NCBI RefSeq assembly: GCF_024763615.1
Contig: NC_077222.1
Location: 89,032,001 to 89,096,000, forward strand
Source: Phlebotomus papatasi
Lineage: Eukaryota > Arthropoda > Insecta > Diptera > Psychodidae
DNA length: 64,000 nucleotides
Direction of reading: 5' to 3'
Both the position numbers and the translations under genes were made by a program. Below are positions 47,948 through 61,449 of the stretch, one piece after another. Under the pieces are notes generated by a model. It did no database searches, had not been told where the DNA came from, and saw only the letters and a list, made by a program, of their open reading frames with translations. Positions within the stretch are counted from its first letter, which is position 1, and every line of letters begins with the position of its first letter.

Positions 47948-49670
47948 TAAGTTAATTAAATGGGATCGGCATTCGGCATTAATTTCTTTTTTATTTAAAC
48001 TGCGAATTAATTTGCGTAACTTTCATGATATTTCGAATTTTCCAGTAGCATAGTGACTAAATAGAATCAAAACAAGAAATCAATAAATTAACAAATTTAG
48101 TAATTGTAAGACAAGTCCAGAAAATCAAATGCTATGCATTTAAAATTCATTTGCTGTTCTAAATACAATCCAAAAGTCAAATAGTGTAAAAGTACCCCTC
48201 CATTATCCTTTATCTTGGTGATTTTACAAAATTTTGCACTGGTTGGGGAATTTTCATATCTTATGTGTGAGTTAATTTTGTCTTGGGAGAATCCTTGTGA
48301 GGTGGTGAAAGAATTAATCATGCGAAAAAGTGACACATTTGAGGGCAAATGAGCAAGTTTCTTCATTGAGTGAGAAACTTTGTACTCCTTTATTTGTGAC
48401 GGTTCGTATCATGTTAATCAACTCTAAAATGATTAAAGCTCTAAAACTCTCAATGAACCCCTTTGAAGAGTTCAAAGTTGAAAATTTTGAATTTAATTGA
48501 AAATCATATTTACTGAAGCAGACTCTCGAGAGGACTTATAAACAACTTCTATCCAATATTAGTGTTTCCGGTTTTGTAAATTTGAACTGCTATATAGCAC
48601 TTCAAGGTGACTGGTACGATGTTTAGAACAAGGCGAGGAAAAAGAAAATAAGTACTTCATCTTCAATTTTCATCAGAATTTATGTCACGACTCACAAAAG
48701 TTTAGAGTTCCGAATGATACATTACAGCGAGGTTTTTTTCTTCTTCTTGTGCTCGCCATTAAACTTTGGTTGACTTTGGAAAGTAAAGTAATTCAGTAAG
48801 AAAGATTTGTGTAAATACTTAGAAGTTAGAACTATAGTAGAGTATCTTAGTAGAGAATTATGAGAATAATTTCTATATGTTAGCAATGGAATTTGATTTA
48901 TAGAACTTTGTATACTTCCTCCTCTCTAAATTCTCCACCACAATTAATTATGAGAATGTGAATCCTCAGAGCCCTCCAGATGAATCCAAAATCCCACTTT
49001 TGTGTTGTATTATTGCTGAGAATGTGCTAGTTTGACACGTCTCAAGAACTTTGGTATTGCCTCTTAAAGTGGCTCAGAGAAATTCCGATTAATTCACAAA
49101 TGATCACAACTTTAATAACTTTGGGATTGTGTTTTGAGCCATTTTGAGAAAATTGAACCCTTCACACAAACCCCTGATTTATTGTTATGCAGTCTATCTC
49201 TTGGAGATAGATAATAAACACAATTTTCCCCGTGCTCATTCCCCATATGCCCATCGAAAGTATCCCTTCTTCTTATCATAGATACACCTTAGCATTGTAA
49301 CCAACTTGAGGAATTTCACATTTGTGGGAATGTATCACGGAATACAATTAGAATATTCTGCTAGAAATGTAACCTGAGGCGATTATAGATTGTGTGTTCC
49401 AGGGGGTTTGCCGCTAGATAGTTTGTGCTTTTAGTCGGAAGAGATGTTCTTCCAAGTAATAAATTCATTACATAAGACAACCTCTTTGTTATACGCATAT
49501 ATATATAGTTCTATATTAACAATGCAAATGATATTTGCTCTCACAGCAAGAAATTTATTATCTTGCAATACACACTCCAAGGAGCACCACAAATTTAGTT
49601 ATTAGCGTTTCTTTGGACAATGGAGCTCTTCTGAGGACATTATTTAACTTCAATGCCAATGTAGTAGCTT
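47948..49670. other. Gene-free stretch
   Basis: AT-rich with short frames; an ATATATAT run lies near 49497. Nothing else is seen. Confidence 0.4.
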
Positions 49671-49803
49671 ATGTGCTGGACACACTACCGACTTAAACCG
49701 AGAGACGGCTTAATGTAATTGTAAATCAAAATAATGATTAAATTACATTTTCATCAGATTTTGACTAAGCCATCTCTCGGCTTACGTCATTTGTCCAGAA
49801 CAT
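49671..49803. mobile_element. Foldback MITE, 133 bp
   Basis: The arms contain ATGTGCTGGACACAC then TTAAACCGAGAGACGGCTTA on the left, and the complement TAAGCCATCTCTCGGCTTA then TGTCCAGAACAT on the right. GTAATTG/AATTAC continues the pairing inside. Confidence 0.75.
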
Positions 49804-50272
49804 TACAATCCATAATCCTTGTTAATTAAATTCAGAGATCTAAAAATGCTAAAAATAAATTATCCTGAGATTTTTTTTCTTAAATGGGATTTGTCACAAG
49901 AACTTAGCCCCTTGTTTTCAATCCTTGGCACAAAACGTTATTCAATGAGCAAATGCTTTTCCATCCGTTTCCCTCTATTTTTCCAAGGAGGTATCTTTGG
50001 GTTCTTGCCATCAGTTGTGTTCTCTTTTCTGATTGAGGGACGTGAGACACAGAAGGGCACTTAATTTTGTGAAATTTTGTACACAGAAATGTTCAAATAA
50101 TTCCAAACTTTATATCTTATCCTTGAACATTTATTTATGAGTATTTTATTAATTAAATGAATACATTACATTTTGTATAATAAACCTCATCTTTAGTCAA
50201 TAGGATATGTTAATTATCCTATTTGTATTAATCATTAGTTTATGGGAATATTTTTGCCCAAGGGCTATTAGG

Positions 50273-50484
50273 GTAGAATCATGATTTATGGACGTTATAC
50301 ACATAAGAACAGCGTGCATAAATCTTAAGTTATTACCTAGAACAGATTTCGAAAAAAACCCAATTGTTATTCATATCATAAACTGATAATTTCATAATTT
50401 TTCTAAATCTGTTTTAGGTGAGAACTTAAGATGTTTGCACGTTGCCCGTAAGTGTATAACGTTCATAAGTGATGACTTCACTAC
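50273..50484. mobile_element. Foldback MITE, about 212 bp
   Basis: The left arm has GATTTATGGACGTTATACAC, GCGTGCATAAATCTTAAGTT and ACCTAGAACAGATTT. The right arm, inverted, has CACTTATGAACGTTATACAC, ACGTGCAAACATCTTAAGTT and ACCTAAAACAGATTT. Arms of about 80 bp. Confidence 0.8.
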
Positions 50485-50736
50485 TCAATCAAAAGCGAAA
50501 AAGTTTAAACGTACCCTTCAATCCAGATTTTTTTCGGTTATCAAATTCAATATCCCGATCAAGATCCGAAAGAAACTAAATATTGAACACTTATATTAAA
50601 AACTAAAAAAATCAAAGTCCCGGAAAATGATATTGGTTCTTCAGGATTTCAATTCATCCTGGATTTTAAGCCTTTCCGGATAGTGGCGTTACGGAATTTT
50701 GATGTCCGGAGTTTTAGTTTTCTAGATTTCGACCAC

Positions 50737-51058
50737 CACTGGGGATTTCAGTGGCACAATAGGCAAGATCGTTGGGTTTTGGGCGGACGAGATCTCTGGC
50801 TCGATTCGCAAAGTCGTGAGTTCCAGTTCCGCCCGGTGCAAGCAAACAAATATCAGGAAAAGACATTTTCACTGTAATAAAACGTAATAAAATGCACCGC
50901 CTCTGCCCAAAAACACTCTGGGAGCATGGAAGAAGCATCCACACTACGGGGAAGGCGCTCCTGAGCAATCTACCTAGCGGATATTTCCATCACGGAATAC
51001 AACAGCATTATAACATGATTACATTGTAATAAAGTATTCCGATACGATTAATAATAAC
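50737..51058 (+). mobile_element. tRNA-derived SINE (copy 2)
   Basis: It is homologous along its length to 17994-18322: the A-box region AGTGGCACAATAGGCAAG, the B-box region GAGTTCCAGTTCCGCCC (diverged), GCACCGCCTCTGCCCAAA, GGGAGCATGGAAGAAGCATC, GGGGAAGGCGCTCCTG, and the end GATACGATTAATAATAA. The B box is degraded, so it is probably not transcribed. Confidence 0.85.
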
Positions 51059-54000
51059 TGGTTCAAGACAGGTGAAGAGGATTCATTTGGGCACGACAAT
51101 ATATATTTGATCACGAAATATGGACTAAACTTTTTTTGAACGAGGGGACCAAAAATTTTGAATCAAAATGAGTTACTCTTTTTTGTCTATTTAGAGAAAA
51201 ATTCAACTTTAGATCGTCGTAAGACATTTTTTGGTCACTGGTGAACCAATCGTCAATAAAGGTTTATTTAGGAGAATGGAATCACTTGTAATTTCGAATT
51301 GATATCTCCAACCGTTTCGTCTCCGGGCCCTTATACAGGCTTTACGACTAGTTCAGCCATATACTAAACTCCTCTAATTTCAGGCAGTATTTTTTAGGAA
51401 ATTTTGGGTTAGGATATTAAAAGCAAATGATCCATTAGATTTTGAAAATTCTGAAAAAATACTTGTTAGTTAGATTTTCTATATCTTTAGCAACTGGGAT
51501 CAATCTGTGTCAAAAACTTCCCAAAAGCTAAAAACAAGGTATAGACATCGTATGATTTTTTTCATTTTAGATGTATTGTAGGAATTGTCCAGGCAACCAT
51601 TTCGTCATATACGAAAATCTCGTTGAAACTTTCCTAATAACGGTTTTTCAAAGCCAAAGAATTAAAAGGCTGTATATAGCGTTATTCTTAAACTAATGGT
51701 ATAATGTTTAGGCTCATTGGAAAGGTCTTGGAATTTCTGACGAACTTGAACCAATTTTTATTCCAAATTCAATAATAATATTACTTCAAAGGTGTTTTGG
51801 GCAATGTTTTAAGTGATTTATGAATCGGTCCAATTCGATTGTGAATCAGTAATGAACTGGTTATGAACCCATAATTAACTTTAAACTATTTTGAGAGGTA
51901 TCTTTTAAGCGATTTTTGATTTAGTTCAAATCAGTTGAGATCTGAAGAGCAATTGTGATCGCCGTCACGTGCTTTATCGTACGATTTAGCAGTACTTTTT
52001 ATCATAGAAAGCTTCCCGCCAAATTGAAAATGTCAATCTTCGGTTTTGGCGCTAAGCAACAAAAAACGAAGTTGGCAGCCTTGAGTCGCTCAGTAATTTT
52101 ATCAGTATGATACACTAGCATATGCTCGCGTCACGATGGATAAATGATTTAACTATTGAAAAAAGAACTTGAATGAAAGAATGAAAGAATGAGAGTGATT
52201 ATGGTAGTAATATTGCAAGAGATTTTTCATTGCAGAAAATTTATTTTAAAACCGAAAATAGGCTCTTACAACGATTATTTAGAAAACTCGTTAAAATGTT
52301 CTATTTGAATTCCCAAAAATAAAAGAATAATTGTTGTATATTCAACTAAAAGGTTAAATATTCTAACGATAATAGTTAAAAATTCAACTTTGTGCTAAAA
52401 ATAAACTTTTTGTTACGAAAATTGTTGGAATTATTACTAACTTGAGGAAAGGAAATAGAATGAAATCGCTAAACAGCTAAATTGCATAAAAGGGTGTATT
52501 TTAACGCCCCTACTAGCAAATAAAAATTTAATTCACATCGTGGAGAATCGGTTGTACTGGTTATACTACTATGGTTTTTTCCTGACTTAATTATTTTTGC
52601 GTTTTGCATTTCAATATGCATTTAATCATTTCAATGTTGCTTGTGAGAAGGCGTAATCTCTTTACTGAATGCCAGGTCCACAATATTTCTATTATTATTT
52701 ACAAGTTATTTAAACTGAGTAATTAATTTTAAATAGGTATCTGAAAGAATAGATTCTTATAAAGGTTTTCTTATTTTATTTGCATATTTTTCGGTCTATT
52801 TCGGGTCTAACAATCAATGGACTTTATTTTGGTAAACATTCAATTCTTCTTCACAGAATCCGTTTCCTATATTTATTCCAGTGTAAAATCAGTATTTAAA
52901 TTTCTCCAAATCAACAATAGAATTCCAAGTCTATGAATCGGTTATTTGCAGACAAAATAACCCCTTTTCACTGAAGGAAATTCTAAGAAATTTGTCCTCC
53001 TTTGTAAACATGGTGTAGGGAGAGCTTTTGGATTTTGCCATGAAGGACGTCTCGGTTCATAAAATTTTCACATATAAGTACAAAATGCAAGACGGTGACA
53101 AACCCCTCGTTTTCCAATTCCATACCCACTCAGACTGTTTGAACAAATTGAATGAAGGCATCAATCTCATCGTCCTCGTATTAGGGGGTAGTTTGGTGCT
53201 GAGGGAAAGGTATTAGACGAAATCATGGAATATATTTGTAGCGATTTAGCTGGATGTTACTACCAGATGCAGACCAAATGGCAATGGGGAATGGTTGAGT
53301 GGGTGGTGGAAAATATACCAAAAGAAAACTACCAGCATTTTGCGCTGGTAAGTGTTAGTGCTGGGAAAAATCTGGATGAGACGTAAAAATGGCATTCAAT
53401 TGTAAGTTACACTTCGTCTTTCACCCTCACGAACCAAAGCCCCTGGTCCATTGTATTGAATTTCGATTTCTCTTGATGTATCCTCCCCATTCGAATGGCG
53501 AACAGCAGAAAGCTTTCTCCAAATGGCTGTTGTATGATAAACTTACACGAGTCCCAAGCTTGTTCTGCCCGGATTGGGGAACTATATTTGGGTGAGGGGG
53601 ATGCAAGAGGGTGAAGGGAATGTAATTGAGTACATAAATCTCAAGAATGGTTTAAATTTACAGAAAAATAGTCAATGGCAGCTTCTTTTTTCGGGATGGT
53701 CATGCTTCTGCACCCTTGGGAAATTCTGTGGGTGGCATTTTTTTTTGGGTGGGTGATGGTGATATTTTTGTGTGAAATTCCCATTGAATTGATCAACAAA
53801 GTGGAAAGCGTGAAAAGAGTGGGTCGTTCTGAAAGTGGATGAGTTAGAATGGGATCAAATTCTGTATCGTCCAATCCATTTTCATCCGCCCAACACCTCC
53901 TCGCCTTTTCTCCAGCTCAACAAAACATCCAAAAGCACATTTTATGGGATTTAGAGCAATATTCAATGGGATTTTCATTGTTTTATTTGAAATTCAACTA

Positions 54001-54879
54001 ACTATTCACTCTGTATTTGACCCTCTATGGCAGTGAATAAAAGCATCATTGGCTTTCCAACATAAATAGCATTTATCCCTAAATTACTTCCCATCCCCCT
54101 TCCATACCCGCAATGCAATATAAATAATATGTATTATAAAATTTTAAAACACTAAATTCAATGCTTCTGGTGGTCATGTGAAATGGACTCACTTGTCGGG
54201 GTTAAATAGTAAATTTATGCTCAAGCCATTTTACTCCACATTAAAATTCACATCTCGCTCCCCAAAGTGCCGAAATGTTTGTTCAACTTTTAATTGGTAC
54301 CAACCAAAAATTTCACCCCCCTAAAATATAACACAAACACATTAAAAGGTACAACACTGATGGAAGGATAGAATAGTTTTTCCGAGGAATATTAGGGTTT
54401 TCTGAGAGTGGGAAAAAGGGAAATTCCATTTGAATTATTTCACGCAATTTGCAAAACAATTCCTGTGGTGTTAATCTGGGAAGTAATCCTGCGAGAATTT
54501 TCCCAAAATATCCCTAAGAAAGGGGAATCCTTTTCGGTTGAAATTTAATTTACCGTGACAGGGAAGAATGGGGAAAAGTTGGAATTATCCACACACGTCC
54601 TGCTTCATTATCATTAAGGTATGTATACATATGTCATTCCTAATTAAATGAAGTATATGGAATAATAGATTGACAGAAATGAAGAATGAGTAGTTACATT
54701 GGTTTTTAATTGAAAAGTTGCTCTATTAGTTGTGCTAGTTAAGTAGTCAAAAAATACGGAAAGTAAAAATCGAATAACAAAATTTAATTAAATGATAAGG
54801 ATTTAAATATTTATTTTGATTAGAATAGTTTTATTTTGTTTAATTTAATCACGCCTATTTAAGTTGAGTTTCAATCATA
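51059..54879. other. Gene-free stretch
   Basis: Contains a degenerate relative of the 1556-2270 repeat near 51310-51430 and, at 51690-51960, sequence weakly related (inverted) to 57860-58080. Bases 53000-54600 are less AT-rich and repeat-poor. No gene is supported. Confidence 0.4.
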
Positions 54880-56160
54880 ATCCCGAAAGTCAAAATAACG
54901 AACACTAAAACCCCAAAGAATTCCGAAAAGCTAACATTACGTTAGGCTCAAAATTCCGAACGAAAAAATCCGGAACGCTAAAATTCCGGAGAGATAAAAT
55001 TGTAATTGGGTCGAAATCCCGAAAGCCAAAATCACGAACGCTTAAATCTCAAATGGATCAAAATCTCGAAAAGTTAACGTTCTGAAAACCAAAATAATGA
55101 ACACCAAAATTCCGAAAAGATAAAATTTCGTTAGGCTCAAAATTCCGAATGAAAAAATCCCGAACGCCAAAATTCCGAAAAGATAAAATTCTAATTGGAT
55201 CGAAATCTCGAAAGCCAAAATCACGAACGCTAAGATCCTAAATGGGTTAAAATCTGGAAAAGTTAATGTTCTGAAAACGAAAATCCCAAACACCAAAATT
55301 CCGAAAAGATGAAATACGGTAAGGCGTAAAATTCTGAACGAAAAAATGCCGCACGCCAAAATTCCGAACGCCGAAATATCGAATGCCAAAATTCCGTAGA
55401 GATAAAATACTAATTGAGTCGAAATCCCGAAAGCCAAAATCACGAGCGCTAAAATCCCAAATTGATTAAATTTAGAAAAGTTAACGTTCTGGAAAACAAA
55501 ATTCCGCACGCCAAAATCCCGAACGCTAAAATATCAAACGCCAAAATTCCGAAGAAATAAAATAGTGATTGAGTCGAAATCCCGAAAGTCAAAATTACAA
55601 ACGCTAAAATCCCAAATGAGTTAAATTTAGAAAATTTACCGTTCTGAAAAACAAAATTCGCAACACCAAAACTCTGAAAAGCTATAATTCCATAAAGTTC
55701 AAAATTTCGAATGAAAAAGGCCGAACGCCTAAATTCTGAAGAAATAAAATTCTAAATTCCTGAATGGGTCGAAATCTCACATAACCAATATCTCGAAACG
55801 GTCAAACTCGATCAAACTCCCTCAAAGTTCTGAAAACCAAAATCACGAATGACAAAATTCCGAGAAGTCAAAATCTCGAAAATTCCAAAATCCCGAACGA
55901 GAAAATCCGGAATATCAAAATCCTGAACGAGAAAATCCGGAATATCAAAATCCTGAAAGCCTAAATCCCGAACGCCGAAATACAAACTTAAATTGGTGCT
56001 GATCAAAATTCCGGATGCCAAAATCCCGAAAATTCAAAATTTTGATTAGGTCGAAATCCTTAAAGACAAAATTCTTAATAGGTCAAAATACTGAAAAATC
56101 AAAATCACGAATGGCCAAAAACCTTAAGGCCAAAATCCCAAATACTTAAAAGTATCATAG
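54880..56160. repeat. 15-bp minisatellite, CCAAAATCCCGAACG-type
   Basis: Units such as CGCCAAAATTCCGAA, AAAATCACGAACGCT and AAAATCCCGAACGCC recur for about 1.28 kb with variable spacing. Because the unit is a multiple of three, the minus strand yields an artefactual open frame of 156 codons (55042-55509) repeating FGILAF-like pentapeptides. A higher-order pattern of about 110-130 bp is also visible (GGGTCGAAATCCCGAAAGCC and relatives). Confidence 0.85.
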
Positions 56161-56462
56161 GTATTTCCACGAGTGCACCCGCGTTTGCTAAAATCAAAAG
56201 GAAATTTTCTGTATTTTGGGAAATTATTCTACATATTTTACCATTCGTATAATTTCGACTTTCAAGATTTTGATCTTCCGGGATTATTGGCTTTTCGGAG
56301 TTTTAGACCATTTGGGATTTTAGTTCTTCGGTATTTTAGTTCTTTCGGTATTTTGGCTTTTCGAAATTTTGACCCATTCAGGATGTTGCCTTTCAGGATT
56401 TCGACTTCGACCCAATCAGGATTTACCTTTCCGGGATTTTGGTCGGCACCGATTTGAGTTAA
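55985..56462. mobile_element. Foldback element with AAATTGGTGCTGATCAAAAT ends
   Basis: Left TTAAATTGGTGCTGATCAAA and right, inverted, CTCAAATCGGTGCCGACCAA bracket inverted minisatellite arms (right arm 56240-56455, TTCGGGATTTT-type). The centre (56200-56260) matches 7460-7520, so both belong to one family. The left boundary may lie further out. Confidence 0.6.
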
Positions 56463-56634
56463 TGCCTCTTTTTCTACAACAACAAATTTCTCTGATTTTT
56501 ATACCTTATTCATTTCATAGCTTACATTCAACTACAGCAATTTAATTTCTGGTAAAAAATAAATAAAAATCTTCTATATTAACTGATCACCCTTCTAAAC
56601 CAGTTGAATGTACAAAATTAACTCTGTTAATGTA

Positions 56635-56753
56635 TTAAGTCCTCTACACATTGGAAGTTTCTTTTCGTCAAAAATGGCATTTTTGACAGAACTATGACGA
56701 TTTTCTTCAAAAAAGCAATTTTTGACGAAAATTGCTTGTGTAGAGGCCTTTAA
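56635..56753. mobile_element. MITE with TTAA targets, GGCCTCTACACA family (copy 4)
   Basis: TTAA at 56635-56638 and 56750-56753 flank about 111 bp. Ends are GTCCTCTACACATTGGAAG and, inverted, GGCCTCTACACAAGC. The interior TTTTTGACGAAAATTGC matches 11077-11222. Confidence 0.8.
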
Positions 56754-58170
56754 TTGCAAATCTAAATAATGTGTCAAAGCCATTACAATTTGTTTTATGG
56801 TCGATTATGCTAACCCATTAGGAGTAGTTCACTCTAAATTTAATTCATAGAACTAATCAATAATATCTATTAAACTAACTTACTATAGATTCGAAATTAT
56901 CCCATAAATTACAATTAAATTTGGCCAATCATCTCAAATAAAAGCTTTCACATTGACGTGCAAATTGCGTCAAAGTCTTCGAAACAACTATCCAATTAAA
57001 ATTAGAACACAGAGATTTAAAGTTTTGTTTTTGTTACCCCAATTGACCTCCATTCTATCTGTCAGCAAAGTTCTCAACTCTATAAAAAAAAACTCCCGGA
57101 AAATGCCACAAAATCATGTGGAAGGGGTTGCAATGCGAACGGAAGCGACGAAAGTTATTTATTCTTCTTGTTTGTGCCATTTTGGGTATCCCAAATGTGA
57201 TCACACTCGCATCCAAGTGTTTTTCAGGGTGGGAAGGATGGCAGGCTAAGGTTGGGGGTGGAAAAATAAAATGATTTATTGGCGGCACCCGCAATGAGAG
57301 ACAAAACCATCCCCCAGCTCATTCGCTATTCTCGTATGGAAGTACCGTGTTTTATGATTCCTTCTACTTTGATAATCAACCACAAGGGCAGATGATGGGT
57401 CCCAAAACCCAGGGCCTCCCTTCGGATTTATTGTACACCAAAGAGCTATATAACGTCAACCCCGCACCAAAAAGCTTCATGCTGGGGCTTTGGGGGGTAG
57501 GTGGCAAAAAATTACATATTCAGGTGTGTTGCGGGCGAGACAAGATAGATAACACTTGTTGTTCACCCTTCATAGGATTTTGAGATATTTATGAGGCAAG
57601 AAAACACCCCCTATGGGAGGCTTTGAGAATAAATTTGAGCTTTGCCACAGAAACTACATGTAATTTTAATATTTTTAATGGCATGCCATTTCCGTACCTG
57701 GTCATTGAACTTACAATAAAAAATGACCCAAAAAGCAAAATGGGGGAAAAGTGATTCGAAATATTTTTCAGTATTGCAGATTTACAGGGGTGGCAAAACG
57801 TTCTGTTTTTTTTTTTTAATTCTTGAACTCGTAACTTAGATGCTATACCTAAAAAGTTCTTTCACGTAATTTACTGGTTTAAAACCAATTTGAATCGATT
57901 TATTAATCATTCGAAAATTCGGAGAAAATAGCTTGGGTGTAATACAATTAATCTGTTAACCGATTAACCGATGGTTCATCAACGGTTTATCGACTTGTAA
58001 TCGATTGGAACTGGTTCAGGCTTATCATAAATTTCAAGACCATTTAAACGACCCCAAAAATTGGAAAACTGGTTAAATTCTTTGGAAACGGTGATTTCGA
58101 TGCTATGAACCAAAAGACCAAAAACAATAAATAGCGCCGATCTGTAAGTGTTTCTGGATAAAGATTATAA
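56754..58170. other. Gene-free stretch
   Basis: Bases 57100-57740 are less AT-rich and repeat-poor, with no recognised exon. Bases 57860-58080 are a diverged inverted relative of 51690-51960 (words such as AATCGATTGGAACTGGTTCA). Confidence 0.4.
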
Positions 58171-58181
58171 AATTAGCTTTC

Positions 58182-58620
58182 GTGGGCATTAAACGGGCCT
58201 CGGTGGAATATTGTCAAACTATAACTTTCCATTGGAAAAATCAAAGTGAAGAAAAATGGGTGCCGCATGAGTTGACTAAACAACAGGCAAAAAATCAAAA
58301 ATTTACTTTCTACATTTTGTCTTTGCGGTACGAAAGAAGAATTTTATTATCATGGAACAGGTACGGTACAGGCGATAAGAAATTTCTATTGTTCGAGTGT
58401 CCTAAACTCTAAACGTTTTGGCTTTCACTTAAGTAGTGGAGAATCAAAATCTGAAAAACGGACAAATATCTTTAGCAAGATGACAATGCTCATTACTTGG
58501 GGGAACTAATGAGGAATTATGTATTATGAACTACTAAAACCGAGCGAAATTGCTATTAGGATTTGCTACCAACAGCTTTTCATTGATTTTGCATCATTAT
58601 TGCTCGAAAAACAGCCGTAA
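58182..58620 (+). pseudogene. Mariner transposase remnant
   Basis: Two blocks of a mariner DDE transposase in different frames. In the first (58182-58412), KWVPHELTKQQ at 58254 is the family W-V-P-H-E-L signature; RYGTGDKKFLLF matches the TGDEKW region, with the first catalytic Asp at 58374-58376 kept but EKW changed to KKF. The second block (58477-58617) reads KMTMLITWGN, two stops, GIMYYELLKPSEI then YQQLFIDFASLLLEKQP, matching the (I/V)YYELLKP region and the segment before the second Asp. The second and third catalytic Asp are absent. The element is inactive; no TIRs were identified around it. Confidence 0.85.
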
Positions 58621-61440
58621 TAGATCAAACATGTTCTGGATCAATTACATAGAAAAACTCAGGGCTCTAAGGATTGTATAAAAATATATTAAACTAAAAG
58701 TTAAACTTATTCGATGTTTTGGAATTTTCTACCCGATATTTCACATAAAGTGGTCATAATTAAGGTGACCGAAATTCCACTCAAAGTGGCCGAAATATCA
58801 TCCAAATAATGTTTTATATTTTTAATAATTCTTAAACATTTTAGAAATTAATTGAAAAATAAAACAAGTATGATAAAGTACTTTTCAAGGTACCAAACAG
58901 TACTTCTGAAAAAAAAGTAACAAGAAATTTCAATATGTAAAACATATTGAAAAATTATAACATTAGAACTTTAGTGCTTATTTACAACTATACCAAATTT
59001 TGGCATACTTACTCTAGTTCTATAAAAATAAAACCTATCTTAAAATTGTCATAACTTCAACATTCAAAATACTCCGACTCTTTTTACAATGGGGGCGCCT
59101 GGTAAAAGCTTCAACTTTGTCGGAATTTTTTGCTGAATCAGTGAAATTTTTTTACCACTCGAGAAATAAAACAGACTTCTATTACAGAAAGCATTTACGA
59201 TAATTACACTTTATTTGCATTTTCTTTTGCGTCATAATTAATCATGGAAGGTTGAAATTGCTGGTGAAAAATCCGCACACGCGTGAAAATGATGGTAAAC
59301 AAGAAATGAGGTGGATTTTTTTCACCTGCACTTTTCCTTCAGTGTTTTCTCACCCGGAACAACCGTATTTTATACGTGCAGCAAAAATCGTGAAGGGAAA
59401 AATGTTCCCTGGCGTGTTTATTTTTTTTTTTTTATTCTCCCTCTGTGGCCCCGTATTTACCCCAGTCCATGCCTAGAAAAGGGTTTGGTGCAGAGAATGA
59501 GGTGGTAGTTACAATTTTGCAGGCACATTTAAAATGGGACAAATGTAGGTTTAATTATCTCAAGTTCTCAACAACATTTTGCAATTAACTAACACAAGCC
59601 CCCGTAGATGGGTTTTGCGATCCGGATGAGGGAGCCCAAGAGTTTTCCATCTACGGCAGATACCGAGTTGAATTGAATTTTGTGGTTATCCTTATTAAAT
59701 TACGAGCAGCTGAAATTAATTGTCTTATACGACCATGGTAACATCCTTGCTGGAGCAGTCACATCCCTAGCATCATCTTCAGTCAGGATGTTGTGCCTCT
59801 GATGAAATAATTGTTCGCACAGTCTGATGTTTCTGGTGCCAATTTCGCCATGAGCTGTCTTCTATTCTCCCTATACCAGGCGAAAGAACACAAACTCTCG
59901 CCACCCTCTCCTCCCAACTCCACCACAAAACCCCATTGTCAACGCGAAAAAGCCAGAGGCAAGTCAAACAGTCAAAGAGCTCCTGGGAAATGTGAGAACA
60001 TGGATCCAGTCTCTGAGGGCAGACCCCCTTCCCCTATCCGAAAAATAAACCCTCCAAAAAAGTACATAAAATAAAATTAGCCCAGCACTCTAACTTCTTA
60101 TCGTTAGAACAATATTTTGAATTGTGCGCCCTTGAGCTTCCTTTACACAAGACCCTCTTTCCTGGTTCTGAATTGAGTCCGCTATAAGCGTAAATGGGAT
60201 TTTAAAAAGACATTAACATTTTTAAGGGTTAAACGACCACTTCTTCTAACTGTCCTCTTGTAACTTGTTCACCTTCTGCAACATCAACCATCCATCCCTT
60301 TCCCAATTTGGGCATTAACCGTGTACACAAATGAACACCGAGTGTTGGCAAAAAGGATTTTCCGGGGGATTTTCATAAAGTTTAAAACAAAGTCCACAAG
60401 AAGAAAATTTTCCCTGTAGCACACGACACAGAAAAAAAAGAACAACAGACACAATCCAAATTGGGAAAGCTTTCCTTCCATAACTGTGAACAATGGAGGG
60501 ATTTTCGGTATGTTTTTGGAGTTTTTAGTTAAACACAAAACCACCCCCCTCCCCCATGGACCAATAAGTTGAATTAAAGAAATCAAATTGGTGTTTGGGA
60601 AACTTTTCCAATTTTGGATTTTATATAACTTTGTCCTGGAGTAGAAGAATTTTGCGGAAAGAAACCTTGAGAAAGTTCGATTTTACTCCTTTAGAGCCAT
60701 GTACTTAACTAGAATGTCCATTTGACTCAAGGAATATTTGGTTTTCCATGCAAAGTAGAAGCTATATTGAATCTTTGTAAGCTACTACAACACCTCTATA
60801 AGCTCATGTAAATTTTTCTGGAACATCATACCCTTCTGCTAAAAATGTAAGAATTTTACAATGAGCTTATGTTAACTTATTTTTTGGTTATTTTATTTAA
60901 TTTCACCTAAAATTTTACTAATCCTAATAATTTATTTAGAAGAGAAATCTATGTCTATCCTTAGTACAATATTTGAAGCTTTTACTAGGCGCCTCCATCG
61001 ACAAAAGCATTATGGATGGAGTTTTTTTCAATATGTTATTAGTTATTTATTTATTTATTTAAATGAAAATCTATAGGGTCCACGGGGTCCACCCATCTTA
61101 CATGGTTTGATTAATTAGATAACAGAGAATAAGAAAAAAAACTTAAACCTAACTCAGTCTGGTAGAATCTAGCGAGGCCGATCAGTGATGATTTGGCATA
61201 CAAGACATTTTACCAGGTGGTTGCATCTGCAAGAGCATTAAGCGGTCTTCAGACTAGACGTTTAAGCCCAATTCTCGAACGTATGAATTTTTAAAACAAC
61301 AAGAAATCACAGTTTTTTCAATTTATTTTAAGTCCATTACATTAGAATCCTGAGTCTGAGTCATATTATTTAAAAAAAAACCTCTCATTGTGAAATTGTA
61401 TATATTAAAACTAAACTGTTCTAAAATCAATCTTGAAACT
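58621..61440. other. Gene-free stretch
   Basis: AAAGTGGTCATAATT and AAAGTGGCCGAAAT repeat near 58750-58800. Bases 59220-60600 are less AT-rich and repeat-poor. A TTTA run and GGGTCCACGGGGTCCACCC lie near 61035-61095. No gene is seen. Confidence 0.4.
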
Positions 61441-61449
61441 TACAAAAAA

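Noticed and set aside
55042..55509. 156-codon minus-strand open frame with FGILAF-like repeats
   Set aside because: It is produced by a 15-bp minisatellite whose unit is a multiple of three. The repeated arms show the same pattern in both orientations, and no splice signals or family match are present.
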